NCBI GenBank assembly: GCA_002501135.1
Contig: DLRQ01000060.1
Span: 1 to 22,224 of the forward strand
Length of the DNA stretch: 22,224 bases
Reading direction: 5' to 3'
DNA from: Candidatus Neomicrothrix sp. UBA7884
GTDB taxonomy: Bacteria; Actinomycetota; Acidimicrobiia; Acidimicrobiales; MedAcidi-G1
Shown here: positions 14,224-22,089 of the stretch, piece after piece
Layout: each line of letters starts with the position of its first letter
Numbering within the stretch: the stretch's first letter is position 1
Made by a program: the position numbers and the translations under genes
Notes under the pieces: model-generated
Seen by the model: only the letters and a program-made list of their open reading frames with translations
What the model was told of the DNA's origin: nothing
The model's database searches: none

Positions 14224-15540
14224 GTGGAGTACCGCGACGCCCTCGACTTTCTCGACGGGTACGTAAACCTCGAGGCCACAGCCGGCCGAATCCACGGCTT
14301 GAGCCTTGAAGCCATTCGCGGTCTCGTCGGATCGATGGGCGACCCGCAGGCCGACCTCGCCGCAATTCATGTAACAGGAACCAACGGCAAGGGTTCGGTT
14401 GCGGCAATGACAAGCGCCCTTCTCGCAGCGGCAGGCCTTCGCGTGGGGTCATACACGAGCCCCCACGTCGACACCATCAGGGAACGGCTCAAGATTTCCG
14501 GCGAGTTGATCAGCGAAGAGGACTTTGCCGATCTTGCCGCTGATCTCGCCCGCTACGCCGCAACGCTCGACAAGCGACCCTCCTACTTCGAGTTGCTAAC
14601 GGCTGCGGCCTTTCTCTGGTTCAGCAACGAGGCAGTGGACGCGGCCGTGGTCGAGGTGGGTCTGTTGGGCCGCTTCGATGCAACCAACGTGGTCGAGTCG
14701 GCTGTTTCGGTGATTACCAACATCGGCTTCGACCACACCGACGGTGTGGGCGACTGGCGTAGAGCCATCGCGGGGGAAAAGGCCGGAATCATCGAGAGAG
14801 GTCGTCCGCTTGTGCTGGGTGACACCTCTGTTGACCTGCTCGACATCTTCGTAGCCGAGGGGCCCGACCCTCTGTTTGTGCGTGGCGCCGACTTCGGGGT
14901 GTCGTCCTCCAGGCCGGCTGTCGGAGGCCAGGTGGTCGACCTGTTCGGTCCCTTCGGGCGCCACGACGAGGTCTACATGTCCCTGCACGGCACGCACCAG
15001 GCCGACAACGCCGCTGTGGCTGTCACCGCCGCCGAGGCAATGTTGGGTGCTCCATTGGGTGACGACGTGGTGTCAGAGGCCTTCGCCAGCCTGTCGTTTC
15101 CGGGAAGGCTCGAGGTGGTGTCGAACCGGCCTCTTTTGGTTCTCGACGCAGCACACAACCCGGAGGCTGCACGCTCGCTTGTAGAGACGGTCTCCGACGT
15201 CTTTCCCGGTGCACGCAGAATTCTGGTTCTCGGAATGCTCGGGCCGAGGAAGCCCGGTCTGGTGGTGGCCGAACTGGCCCGCCTCGTTCCGGACCTGGTG
15301 ATTGCCTTCACGGCTCCTTCCCCGCGTGCGATCCCGGCAGAGGAGTTGGAACTGGCCTGTCGCCAGTGGGGGCTCGATGTAGAGGCGGCACCAGATGTCA
15401 CCGAGGCGGTCAGGCGGGCGACGGCTCTGGCTAACGAGGATGACCTGGTCATAGTGACCGGTTCGTTCTACGTGCTCTCCGGTGCCAGGAGCGCTGTCGA
15501 GGGGCTCATCGGATCCGACGGCGGGGAGTTCGAAGGCTGA
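14224..15540 (+). CDS. folC: Folylpolyglutamate synthase / dihydrofolate synthase
   Basis: FolC adds L-glutamate to dihydropteroate and then extends the glutamate tail of folates, which keeps them in the cell. The 438-residue Mur-ligase-family protein has the P-loop HVTGTNGKGSVAAM (about residues 42-55), the FDHTDGVGDWRRAIAGEKAG segment typical of the family, and LDAAHNPEAA near the start of the C-terminal domain. Bifunctionality is likely, as in most bacteria, but is not proved by sequence. The start is the GTG at 14224, 15 nt after the clpX stop; no clear ribosome-binding site is seen. The close spacing suggests it ends the tig-clpP-clpX operon, with ndk 22 nt downstream from its own promoter. 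Confidence 0.95.
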   Translation: MEYRDALDFLDGYVNLEATAGRIHGLSLEAIRGLVGSMGDPQADLAAIHVTGTNGKGSVAAMTSALLAAAGLRVGSYTSPHVDTIRERLKISGELISEEDFADLAADLARYAATLDKRPSYFELLTAAAFLWFSNEAVDAAVVEVGLLGRFDATNVVESAVSVITNIGFDHTDGVGDWRRAIAGEKAGIIERGRPLVLGDTSVDLLDIFVAEGPDPLFVRGADFGVSSSRPAVGGQVVDLFGPFGRHDEVYMSLHGTHQADNAAVAVTAAEAMLGAPLGDDVVSEAFASLSFPGRLEVVSNRPLLVLDAAHNPEAARSLVETVSDVFPGARRILVLGMLGPRKPGLVVAELARLVPDLVIAFTAPSPRAIPAEELELACRQWGLDVEAAPDVTEAVRRATALANEDDLVIVTGSFYVLSGARSAVEGLIGSDGGEFEG

Positions 15541-15550
15541 CGGTGGGGCC

Positions 15551-15556
15551 TAGCCT
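15551..15556 (+). promoter_or_regulatory. -10 box for leaderless transcription of ndk
   Basis: TAGCCT ends 6 nt before the ATG of ndk. The surrounding CCTAGCCTGC is identical to the element before the PLP-decarboxylase gene. It lies in the 22-nt folC-ndk gap, and no Shine-Dalgarno sequence is present. Confidence 0.55.
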
Positions 15557-15562
15557 GCGGAC

Positions 15563-15982
15563 ATGGAAAAAACACTTGTCATCTGCAAGCCCGATGCCGT
15601 CGAGCGAGGTCTCGTAGGCGAGATCATCAGCCGGTTCGAACGCAAGGGTCTGGCCATCCTGGCAAGCGATCTGCGCCTGCTTGACAGCGATCTCCTTGGG
15701 CGCCACTACTCGGAGCACACCGAGAAGCCGTTCTTCGGTGACCTCGTGGCGTTCATGTCGCGCTCGTCGGTCATGTTGCTCGTGGTGGGTGGTCCCGAGG
15801 GGACCGTCGGCGTTGTCCGCACCCTCATGGGGGCCACCGATCCGACCAAGGCGGCGCCGGGGACCATCCGTGGCGACTTCGGCCTGGCTGTCACCGAGAA
15901 CCTCGTCCACGGGTCTGATGCCGTCGCGTCGGCTCTCAGGGAGATCGGCATTTTCTTTCCGGAATTGGACGTCACTGGCTGA
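15563..15982 (+). CDS. ndk: Nucleoside diphosphate kinase
   Basis: Ndk transfers the gamma phosphate of ATP to nucleoside diphosphates through a phosphohistidine. The 139-residue length is typical. The nucleotide-binding lysine lies in VICKPDAVERG (K9), and the catalytic histidine is H116 in NLVHGSDAVASA. ATG 15563 is fixed by the family start (MEKTLVICKPD) and the leaderless -10 box. It is followed by 201 nt of non-coding DNA before mreB. Confidence 0.97.
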   Translation: MEKTLVICKPDAVERGLVGEIISRFERKGLAILASDLRLLDSDLLGRHYSEHTEKPFFGDLVAFMSRSSVMLLVVGGPEGTVGVVRTLMGATDPTKAAPGTIRGDFGLAVTENLVHGSDAVASALREIGIFFPELDVTG

Positions 15983-16070
15983 TTTCTGAGGGCATGCAAC
16001 GACCAGGTCCACCCTGCGTGGCCGAGCATGCGCCCAAAGTGGCAAATTCGCCAGGAACGCGTTACGGTTC

Positions 16071-16101
16071 CGTCGGAAATATGGCGCGTCGGAGAAATGG
16101 C
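16071..16101. repeat. Two imperfect 15-bp direct repeats upstream of mreB
   Basis: CGTCGGAAATATGGC (16071-16085) and CGTCGGAGAAATGGC (16087-16101) match at 13 of 15 positions with a 16-bp period. The first overlaps the 11-bp palindrome TTCCGTCGGAA (16068-16078). They lie about 55-85 nt upstream of the candidate mreB -10 box and could be tandem binding sites for a regulator of the cell-shape operon. Confidence 0.5.
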
Positions 16102-16157
16102 ACCAGCCTTTCCGGGGACTACGGCGTGCGTCCCACACTGAGTGGTCGGTGGGGGCG

Positions 16158-16163
16158 TACGGT
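16158..16163 (+). promoter_or_regulatory. Candidate -10 box of the mreB operon
   Basis: TACGGT fits TAnnnT and lies 20 nt before the GTG start at 16184. The 201-nt ndk-mreB gap is the longest in the downstream gene block, which makes it the likely promoter region for mreBCD-pbp2-rodA. No -35 match is clear. Confidence 0.35.
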
Positions 16164-16183
16164 GAGGTAGCCATCTGGAACAT

Positions 16184-17257
16184 GTGGTCGAACGGAATCA
16201 GGCGATGGTTGGAAGCGGAGCACGGATAGCGAGGAACCCCATCTTCGGTGGGCGCGACATAGCCGTCGACCTCGGCACCGCCAACACACTCGTCTACGTG
16301 CGCGGTGAGGGAATTGTCCTCGACGAACCGTCTGTGGTCGCCGTCAACGTGATCGACGGAACGCCCCTGGCTGTCGGCTCCGAGGCCCGGCGAATGATCG
16401 GGCGCACCCCCGGACACATCCAGGCAACGAGGCCCCTCAAAGAGGGTGTGATCGCCGACTTCGAGGTCTGCGAGAAGATGCTCCGCTACTTCATCCAGCA
16501 GGTCCACAGTCGCCGCTGGTCAAAGCCCCGCATGGTCATCTGTGTACCTTCAGGAGTAACAGGCGTCGAACGACGCGCTGTGCAGGAGGCAGCCGAATAC
16601 GCCGGAGCCCGCTCACCCACGTACGTGATCGAGGAACCCGTGGCAGCCGCAATCGGCGCAGGCCTCGACATCGCCGCCCCCAGCGGTTCGATGATCGTCG
16701 ACATCGGCGGAGGAACCACCGAGGTTGCGGTCATCTCCCTCGGCGGAGTGGTTGCCAGCCAGTCCTCGCGGATCGGTGGCGACGAACTCGACGAGGCCAT
16801 CGGGCAGTTCATGAAAAAGGAGCACGGCCTGAGCATTGGGGTGCGCGCCGCCGAGGAGATCAAGATCGCACTTGGATCCGCTGTGCCCCTAACCCGTGAC
16901 AGCAGGGCTGAGGTGAGGGGCCGAGATCTCATGACCGGTCTGCCACGCCCCGTGGCAGTCTCGACAGCTGAGGTGCGCGAAGCCCTCGAGGAACCGGTCG
17001 CATCCATCGTCGATGCCGTGAAGGTCACGCTCGACCGGACACCGCCCGAACTGGCGGCCGACATCATGGAACATGGCATAACCCTCGCCGGTGGTGGGGC
17101 ACTTCTGGTCGGTCTACCTGAACTGATCCACGCCGAAACCGGGATGCCGGTCAGGTTGGCACCAGACCCCCTGCTTGCCGTGGTACTCGGAGCCGGCAGG
17201 GCTCTCGAGGAGTTCGACATGTTCGGCAGCGTCATCTTCGGCGACGGCAGCCGGTAA
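16184..17257 (+). CDS. mreB: Rod-shape-determining actin homologue MreB
   Basis: MreB forms membrane-bound filaments that orient the elongasome and so cell-wall insertion along the lateral wall. The 357-residue protein shows the actin-fold nucleotide motifs: GGRDIAVDLGTANTLVYV (phosphate-1), MIVDIGGGTTEVAVISLGG (phosphate-2) and GITLAGGGALLVGLPEL (adenosine motif). The start is uncertain: GTG 16184 gives a longer N-terminus, and ATG 16205 would begin seven codons later; neither has a well-placed ribosome-binding site. Homology begins only at the ARNPIFGGRD region, so both are compatible. It is the first gene of mreB-mreC-mreD-pbp2-rodA, with mreC starting 3 nt after its stop. Confidence 0.96.
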   Translation: MVERNQAMVGSGARIARNPIFGGRDIAVDLGTANTLVYVRGEGIVLDEPSVVAVNVIDGTPLAVGSEARRMIGRTPGHIQATRPLKEGVIADFEVCEKMLRYFIQQVHSRRWSKPRMVICVPSGVTGVERRAVQEAAEYAGARSPTYVIEEPVAAAIGAGLDIAAPSGSMIVDIGGGTTEVAVISLGGVVASQSSRIGGDELDEAIGQFMKKEHGLSIGVRAAEEIKIALGSAVPLTRDSRAEVRGRDLMTGLPRPVAVSTAEVREALEEPVASIVDAVKVTLDRTPPELAADIMEHGITLAGGGALLVGLPELIHAETGMPVRLAPDPLLAVVLGAGRALEEFDMFGSVIFGDGSR

Positions 17258-17260
17258 CAC

Positions 17261-18100
17261 ATGGCGGCCAAGCGGCCCGCCGACAGGCCCCGCCCCACGC
17301 TCCTCATCCTCCTGGTGGCAGCGCTAACCCTCCTGACGCTCCAGTTCCGGGGACTTCAGCCACTCGATGCCTTCCAGCAGGGCGTGCGAGACATCATCGA
17401 ACCGGTCCGCAGCCTCAGCGACCGCCTGACCGATCCCGTCCAGACGGCATGGAATGGAGTATTCGGCTTCGAGGCACTGCGCATGGAGAACGAACGCCTC
17501 GAGGTTGAACTGGCACGGATGCGCGGAAATGCACTCACCTCAGAGGCAGACACTGAACTGCTCAACAGGTTGCTGAGCGAGGTGGATATCGCCTACTCCG
17601 ACTTCGACGCCGTCGTGGTGCGGATACTCGGCCAGCCCCCCGGAAACTTCTCGGCCCACATGATCGAGGTCGACAAGGGAACCGACGACGGTCTTGAGGA
17701 GGGCATGGCGGTGGTTACCGGCGCCGGTCTGGTCGGCCGCCTCGAACAGGTAGACCGGTCACGTTCGCTGGTGCAACTCGCCACGCACCCTGACTTCAGG
17801 GTCGGGGTCCGTCTTGTGACATCCCAGGACGAAGGCCTCGCCAAGGGCACCGGAACAGAGGGAATCCTCAGGATCGAGTCAGGTGTCCGCCTCGACGCGC
17901 AGGTTGACAACGACGAGGTCCTCGTTACCTCGGGTGGCCGCAGCGTGTTCCCGAGCGACATCCCGGTCGGGAGGGTGATCGACCCTGATTCCGACGCTGA
18001 CTACCGACGCTCCATCATCATCGAGTTGGCAGCGGACCTGGAGAACCTCAGTTTCCTCAAGGTAGTCCTGCCGACCCAGAAGCCAGAAGGTGAGCGGTGA
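17261..18100 (+). CDS. mreC: Rod-shape-determining protein MreC
   Basis: MreC is a bitopic membrane protein whose extracytoplasmic part binds and activates PBP2. The 279-residue protein has a single N-terminal membrane segment (about residues 13-27), then a predicted coiled coil (EALRMENERLEVELARMRG), then the two-barrel periplasmic-type domain. That domain contains the conserved motifs HMIEVDKGTDDGLEEGMAVV and GLVGRLEQV, and the family end SFLKVVLP. ATG 17261 lies 3 nt after the mreB stop. Its stop overlaps the mreD start by four bases (GTGA), implying coupled translation. Confidence 0.93.
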   Translation: MAAKRPADRPRPTLLILLVAALTLLTLQFRGLQPLDAFQQGVRDIIEPVRSLSDRLTDPVQTAWNGVFGFEALRMENERLEVELARMRGNALTSEADTELLNRLLSEVDIAYSDFDAVVVRILGQPPGNFSAHMIEVDKGTDDGLEEGMAVVTGAGLVGRLEQVDRSRSLVQLATHPDFRVGVRLVTSQDEGLAKGTGTEGILRIESGVRLDAQVDNDEVLVTSGGRSVFPSDIPVGRVIDPDSDADYRRSIIIELAADLENLSFLKVVLPTQKPEGER

Positions 18101-18615
18101 GCAGCAGACTCCGGGTGGTAGCCGTTCTACTGACAGCGCTCATCGCCCAGGCCACCCTCCTCACCGAAATTCGGATCCAGGGGGCCACCGTCGAGTTGAT
18201 GATGATCATCGCAATCCTCGCCGGCTTCCACGGCGGTCCCGAGAGGGGTGCACTTGTGGCCTTCTTCGCCGGTCTCCTGCAGGATTCCCTCCTGTCGGTT
18301 CCTCTCGGCCTCCATGCGCTGGTGTTTCCACCGCTCGCGGTGGCTGTGAGCAGCCTCGAACAGCGGATGGTCCGATCTGCGCCGGTTGCCGACGCCGTGG
18401 CCCTGCTGTTGGCGGCCGTGGCGGGAATCTTCACGGTCGCCGCCGTCGGGCTCCTGTTTGGCCTGTCGCCGTACGACCCCGGCACCTTCCTGGCACGGAT
18501 AATCACAGCGGCGGTGATGACCACGGCAATAGCCGCCCCGGTCAACCGTGCGGTCCGCTGGGCTGTCCTCGGTGGCCTTCCGCCAGACATCAAACTCCGG
18601 GCCGTCGGTTCCTGA
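18097..18615 (+). CDS. mreD: Rod-shape-determining protein MreD
   Basis: This 172-residue, very hydrophobic protein has about five membrane-spanning segments. An internal GPERGALVAFFAGLLQDSLL segment resembles the conserved Gx3GxxxGlxxD pattern of MreD. MreD is an integral membrane partner of MreC in the elongasome. Sequence conservation in this family is low, so the call leans on position and topology. GTG 18097 overlaps the mreC stop (GTGA). An 18-nt gap separates it from the PBP2 gene. Confidence 0.85.
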   Translation: MSSRLRVVAVLLTALIAQATLLTEIRIQGATVELMMIIAILAGFHGGPERGALVAFFAGLLQDSLLSVPLGLHALVFPPLAVAVSSLEQRMVRSAPVADAVALLLAAVAGIFTVAAVGLLFGLSPYDPGTFLARIITAAVMTTAIAAPVNRAVRWAVLGGLPPDIKLRAVGS

Positions 18616-18633
18616 GCGCCGTCAACGAACGCC

Positions 18634-20889
18634 ATGGACGAGATCGCCCGATACAGGATGCGTGTACTGGCCGTGGTGGCCATCTCACTGTTCGGTGCCC
18701 TTGGAGCGAGGCTCTGGTACCTGCAGGTGATGATCAGCGAGCAGGCGGTTGCAGCGGCGGCAAGCAACATCACCCGTGTGATCGACGTGCCTGCCCCCAG
18801 AGGGAGGATCCTCGACGTAAAGGGCCGGACCCTCGTTGGAAACCGTCTCACGACGATGATCACCATCAACCCCCGTGAACTCGATGAGGCAGACTTGGAT
18901 GCCGTTGAGCGCCGGAAGATGCTCACCAGGATCGCCGTCGAGGTGAACCGTTCCGGGCAACTGCTCAAGGTCAGCGACATCGAGTCGTCATTGGCCAACC
19001 GGGCCTTCGGCTACTACGACGACATTCCCATTGCGCTGGATGTGAGCGAGGACCTCCTGATCTTCTTCGGCGAACGCGGCGACCTGTACCCGGGTGTGAC
19101 GGTCGTGGACAGCACCGTCAGGTCCTATCTCTACGGAGACCTGGCAACCCACGTACTGGGCTGGGTTGGTCCCGTGAACGACACCGAGTTGGCCTCACGG
19201 AACCCGTCGCCTGGCAAGGAGTACCGGCTCCGGGATGAGGTCGGAAAGGCCGGCATCGAGCTCATGTTCGAAGATGACCTTCGCGGAATCGCAGGCCGAC
19301 GCGTCGTCGAGGTGAACAGGCGCGGTGAGATCGTGCGTGAGCGTAAGGACCTGTTTGAGGCGCCGGTTCCCGGCGACGACGTAATCCTTACGCTTGACAT
19401 TGACATCCAGTGGTTGGCTGAGACCGAACTGGAACGTTCCGTCTCCCTGGCACGTGCGGTGATTCCCGAAAAGGAGAAGGGCGAAACAGAGGAACCACCC
19501 GACTTCGAGGTGCCCGGCGGTGCCGTCGTCATCCTGGACCCGATCAGCGGAAGCGTCGTCGCGATGGCCTCCTATCCGTCCTACGACCCGAACGAGTCCA
19601 TCGGTGGGTTCTCCCTCGCACGGTGGGCCGAGCTGAACGACACGGCAAACGATCTCCCGATGTTCAATCGGGCGATCCAGGGTGAGTACGCACCCGGATC
19701 CACGTTCAAGCTCTTCACGGCCCATGCGGCATGGCACGAAGATGTATTTGGTGTCGGACGCGTCCCTGAGGCCGACGAGCTCTGGGACGACCCCGGCTTC
19801 TACTTTCTGCAGAGCTGCAGAGCCGATGCCGATGACGAGGAGCAGGAAGAGGCGGCCAGCGGTTGCGTCTTCAAGAACGCCGGCAGCAAGAGCTACGAGA
19901 ACGTCGACCTGTCCAGGAGCCTCACGGTTTCCAGCGACGTCTACTACTACACAATCGGCGAGTCCGTCTACATAAACCCTCTGCACACCGAGACAGCCAT
20001 CCAGGATTCAGCCACCAGATACGGCCTCGGCCGAAAGAGTGGTGTGCCGCTTCCGTTCGAACAGGCGGGTTTCATGCCGACCCCGGCGAACCGCGAACAG
20101 AGGCACGAGGAGAATCCTGTGGCGTTTCCCTTCGGTGAGTGGTACTCGGGAGACAACGTGAACACCGCCATCGGACAGGGCGACGTTCTCGTCACCCCGA
20201 TCCAGTTGGCCAACGCCTATGCCACGTTTGCAAACGGTGGTACCCGGATGGCGCCCACGCTTGTGAGTCGTGTGGTGGACAGAGACGGTGAGACGGTCCG
20301 CACGATCGGTGCACGGGCCGTCTCGCAGGTCGAGATTGACCCGGAGTTCCGCGAGCTGGTTATCGCGGGGCTCTCCGGGGTGACCGCAGACCCGGAGGGA
20401 ACCGCCTACTGGGCATTTAACTCCGAGGCCACAAACGGCGTCTACTTCCCGCTCGAGGAGTTTCCGGTAGCCGCCAAGACAGGAACCGCCGAGGTCCGCG
20501 GTAAGGCTGACACCTCTCTGTTCGCCGCATTCGGACCGGCCCAGGCGCCGACACACGTCATGGTGGCCGTCATGGAAGAAGCCGGCTTCGGCAGCCAGGT
20601 TGCGGCACCACTCGTCGCACGGGTACTTGAACCCGTGCTGACCGGCACGGTCGCTGAGGCCCCCACTGCTGCAGTCCGGTACGCACAGTCGGCTGCCCTT
20701 CCTCTCTGCGTCGAATGGCACGAGTGGGTCACGGGCGACACCCTCGAACGCCTCAAGGGCGTCGACCCGACAGCCGATCCCGAGAGCGGACCTGTCCTCG
20801 ACGCCGACGGGGTGGTCCGGGTGCGTGGCGAAGAGGTCGAGTGCGGCCCACTCGTCGATGAGCTCATCTTGAACCTCGAGGCAGGCTGA
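18634..20889 (+). CDS. mrdA: Penicillin-binding protein 2 (elongasome transpeptidase)
   Basis: This class B PBP crosslinks peptidoglycan with RodA as partner polymerase. The 751-residue protein has an N-terminal membrane anchor (about 9-28), a pedestal/dimerisation domain beginning with the PRGRILD motif, and a transpeptidase domain. The catalytic set is complete: S356/K359 in GSTFK, SSD at 433-435 (SxD is normal for PBP2) and KTG at 615-617. Two features stand out. An acidic insertion lies between C395 and C411, with a D/E-rich stretch at 398-406, and a roughly 70-residue C-terminal extension carries C692 and C737. Both cysteine pairs could form disulfides outside the membrane. The start is ATG 18634, with no ribosome-binding site; ATG 18658 is an alternative. 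Its stop overlaps the rodA start (TGATG). Confidence 0.94.
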   Translation: MDEIARYRMRVLAVVAISLFGALGARLWYLQVMISEQAVAAAASNITRVIDVPAPRGRILDVKGRTLVGNRLTTMITINPRELDEADLDAVERRKMLTRIAVEVNRSGQLLKVSDIESSLANRAFGYYDDIPIALDVSEDLLIFFGERGDLYPGVTVVDSTVRSYLYGDLATHVLGWVGPVNDTELASRNPSPGKEYRLRDEVGKAGIELMFEDDLRGIAGRRVVEVNRRGEIVRERKDLFEAPVPGDDVILTLDIDIQWLAETELERSVSLARAVIPEKEKGETEEPPDFEVPGGAVVILDPISGSVVAMASYPSYDPNESIGGFSLARWAELNDTANDLPMFNRAIQGEYAPGSTFKLFTAHAAWHEDVFGVGRVPEADELWDDPGFYFLQSCRADADDEEQEEAASGCVFKNAGSKSYENVDLSRSLTVSSDVYYYTIGESVYINPLHTETAIQDSATRYGLGRKSGVPLPFEQAGFMPTPANREQRHEENPVAFPFGEWYSGDNVNTAIGQGDVLVTPIQLANAYATFANGGTRMAPTLVSRVVDRDGETVRTIGARAVSQVEIDPEFRELVIAGLSGVTADPEGTAYWAFNSEATNGVYFPLEEFPVAAKTGTAEVRGKADTSLFAAFGPAQAPTHVMVAVMEEAGFGSQVAAPLVARVLEPVLTGTVAEAPTAAVRYAQSAALPLCVEWHEWVTGDTLERLKGVDPTADPESGPVLDADGVVRVRGEEVECGPLVDELILNLEAG

Positions 20890-22034
20890 TGGTCGACATC
20901 CGAAAGCCCCGTTTTGACAGGCCGACGGTCCTCCGGCACATCGACCTGTTGCTCCCACTGCTGGCACTCGTCATAGCCGGCGTTGGAATAGTCATGGTCT
21001 ACTCGGCGACCAGGGGGCCAGCCACCGACCTGCGTCCGGCTGACACGTACTTCCTGAACCGGCAGATGGTCTACGTAGGCATCGGCGCAGCCGTCATGCT
21101 GGTCACGTCCTGGATCGGCCACCGCTGGGCACAGCGCCTTGCCCTGCCGGCCTACCTGGGGTTACTGACCCTGCTCGCCGGTGTCCTGGTAATCGGAACC
21201 GAGGTGAAGGGTGCGCGTGCCTGGTTCCAGTTCGCCGGCTACCAGTTCCAGCCTTCCGAGTTCGGCAAGGTCGCCGTGATCGTGGCTCTGGCCGCATGGC
21301 TCGGAGGCGTACAGGAGGTCGGTGCTGCCCGCCTCGGTGTGGCCGTTCTCCTGGTCGGCGTGCCGGTAGGTGCGATCCTCATGCAACCCGACCTCGGGAC
21401 AATCCTCGTCTACGGGGCCATCGCCGCCGGCATGGTCCTAGTCGCCGGTGTCAGGGGACGCCACCTCCTGATCCTCGGGCTGATGCTCGTGACAGGGATG
21501 GTCATGGTCCTCCAGTCCGACCTGCTGGCCGACTACCAGGTGAAGCGCCTCCTCGTTTTCGTCGACGACGAGGCAAACACAGCGGCCAGCTACAACCTCG
21601 AACAGGCACAGGTGGCCATAGGCAACGGTGGCCTTACCGGGACAGGCCTGTTTGAGGGGACCCAGAACATCTCAGACCTCGTACCCGAGCAGCAGACCGA
21701 CTTCATCTTCACGGTGGTGGCCGAGGAGACCGGCTTTGTTGGAAGCGCCCTGGTTCTCGGCCTGATAGCGCTGCTGTTGGCCCGGGTATGGCGTATCGGT
21801 CGGCTGGCCGATGACAGGTTCGGCATGCTGATCGCCGCCGGCGTCTTCTCAATGCTCTTGTTCCAGGTCTTTCAGAGTGTCGGCATGTCGACGGGGATCA
21901 TGCCTATCACCGGGATTCCCCTGCCCCTGGTCAGCTATGGCGGCTCCTCGATCCTGACCACCTTTCTTGCGCTGGGACTCGTCGAGAGCGTCCACATGAG
22001 GCGCCACCACCACAAGGTCCGGTCCGCTCTGTAG
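20889..22034 (+). CDS. rodA: Rod-shape-determining protein RodA (SEDS peptidoglycan polymerase)
   Basis: RodA is the SEDS-family glycosyltransferase that polymerises lipid II and works with PBP2. The 381-residue protein has about ten membrane segments and the SEDS signatures: FQFAGYQFQPSEFGKVAVI (an xxPSE-xK motif), LEQAQVAIGNGGLTGTG, and the C-terminal TGIPLPLVSYGGSSIL. The protein could be called FtsW from sequence alone, but its place directly after mreBCD and a PBP2-type gene, with an overlapping start, supports RodA. ATG 20889 overlaps the PBP2 stop by one base. It is probably the last gene of the cell-shape operon. Confidence 0.93.
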   Translation: MVDIRKPRFDRPTVLRHIDLLLPLLALVIAGVGIVMVYSATRGPATDLRPADTYFLNRQMVYVGIGAAVMLVTSWIGHRWAQRLALPAYLGLLTLLAGVLVIGTEVKGARAWFQFAGYQFQPSEFGKVAVIVALAAWLGGVQEVGAARLGVAVLLVGVPVGAILMQPDLGTILVYGAIAAGMVLVAGVRGRHLLILGLMLVTGMVMVLQSDLLADYQVKRLLVFVDDEANTAASYNLEQAQVAIGNGGLTGTGLFEGTQNISDLVPEQQTDFIFTVVAEETGFVGSALVLGLIALLLARVWRIGRLADDRFGMLIAAGVFSMLLFQVFQSVGMSTGIMPITGIPLPLVSYGGSSILTTFLALGLVESVHMRRHHHKVRSAL

Positions 22035-22044
22035 GGGAGAGGGT

Positions 22045-22064
22045 TGGCCGTGCACCGTCGGCCA
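22045..22064 (+). terminator. Possible hairpin after rodA
   Basis: TGGCCG (22045-22050) and CGGCCA (22059-22064) form a 6-bp GC-rich stem with an 8-nt loop 10 nt after the rodA stop. There is no T-tract, so intrinsic termination is uncertain. Confidence 0.3.
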
Positions 22065-22074
22065 CCACACTCGA

Positions 22075-22080
22075 TACGCT
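22075..22080 (+). promoter_or_regulatory. -10 box of the downstream radical-SAM gene
   Basis: TACGCT ends 9 nt before the ATG at 22090, the same spacing as TACACT before tig, so a nearly leaderless transcript is likely. No Shine-Dalgarno sequence is visible. Confidence 0.4.
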
Positions 22081-22089
22081 TACCGGGTC

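Noticed and set aside
15506..16507. Minus-strand open frame over ndk and the mreB start
   Set aside because: It overlaps ndk and mreB and spans the intergenic promoter region, with no domain seen.
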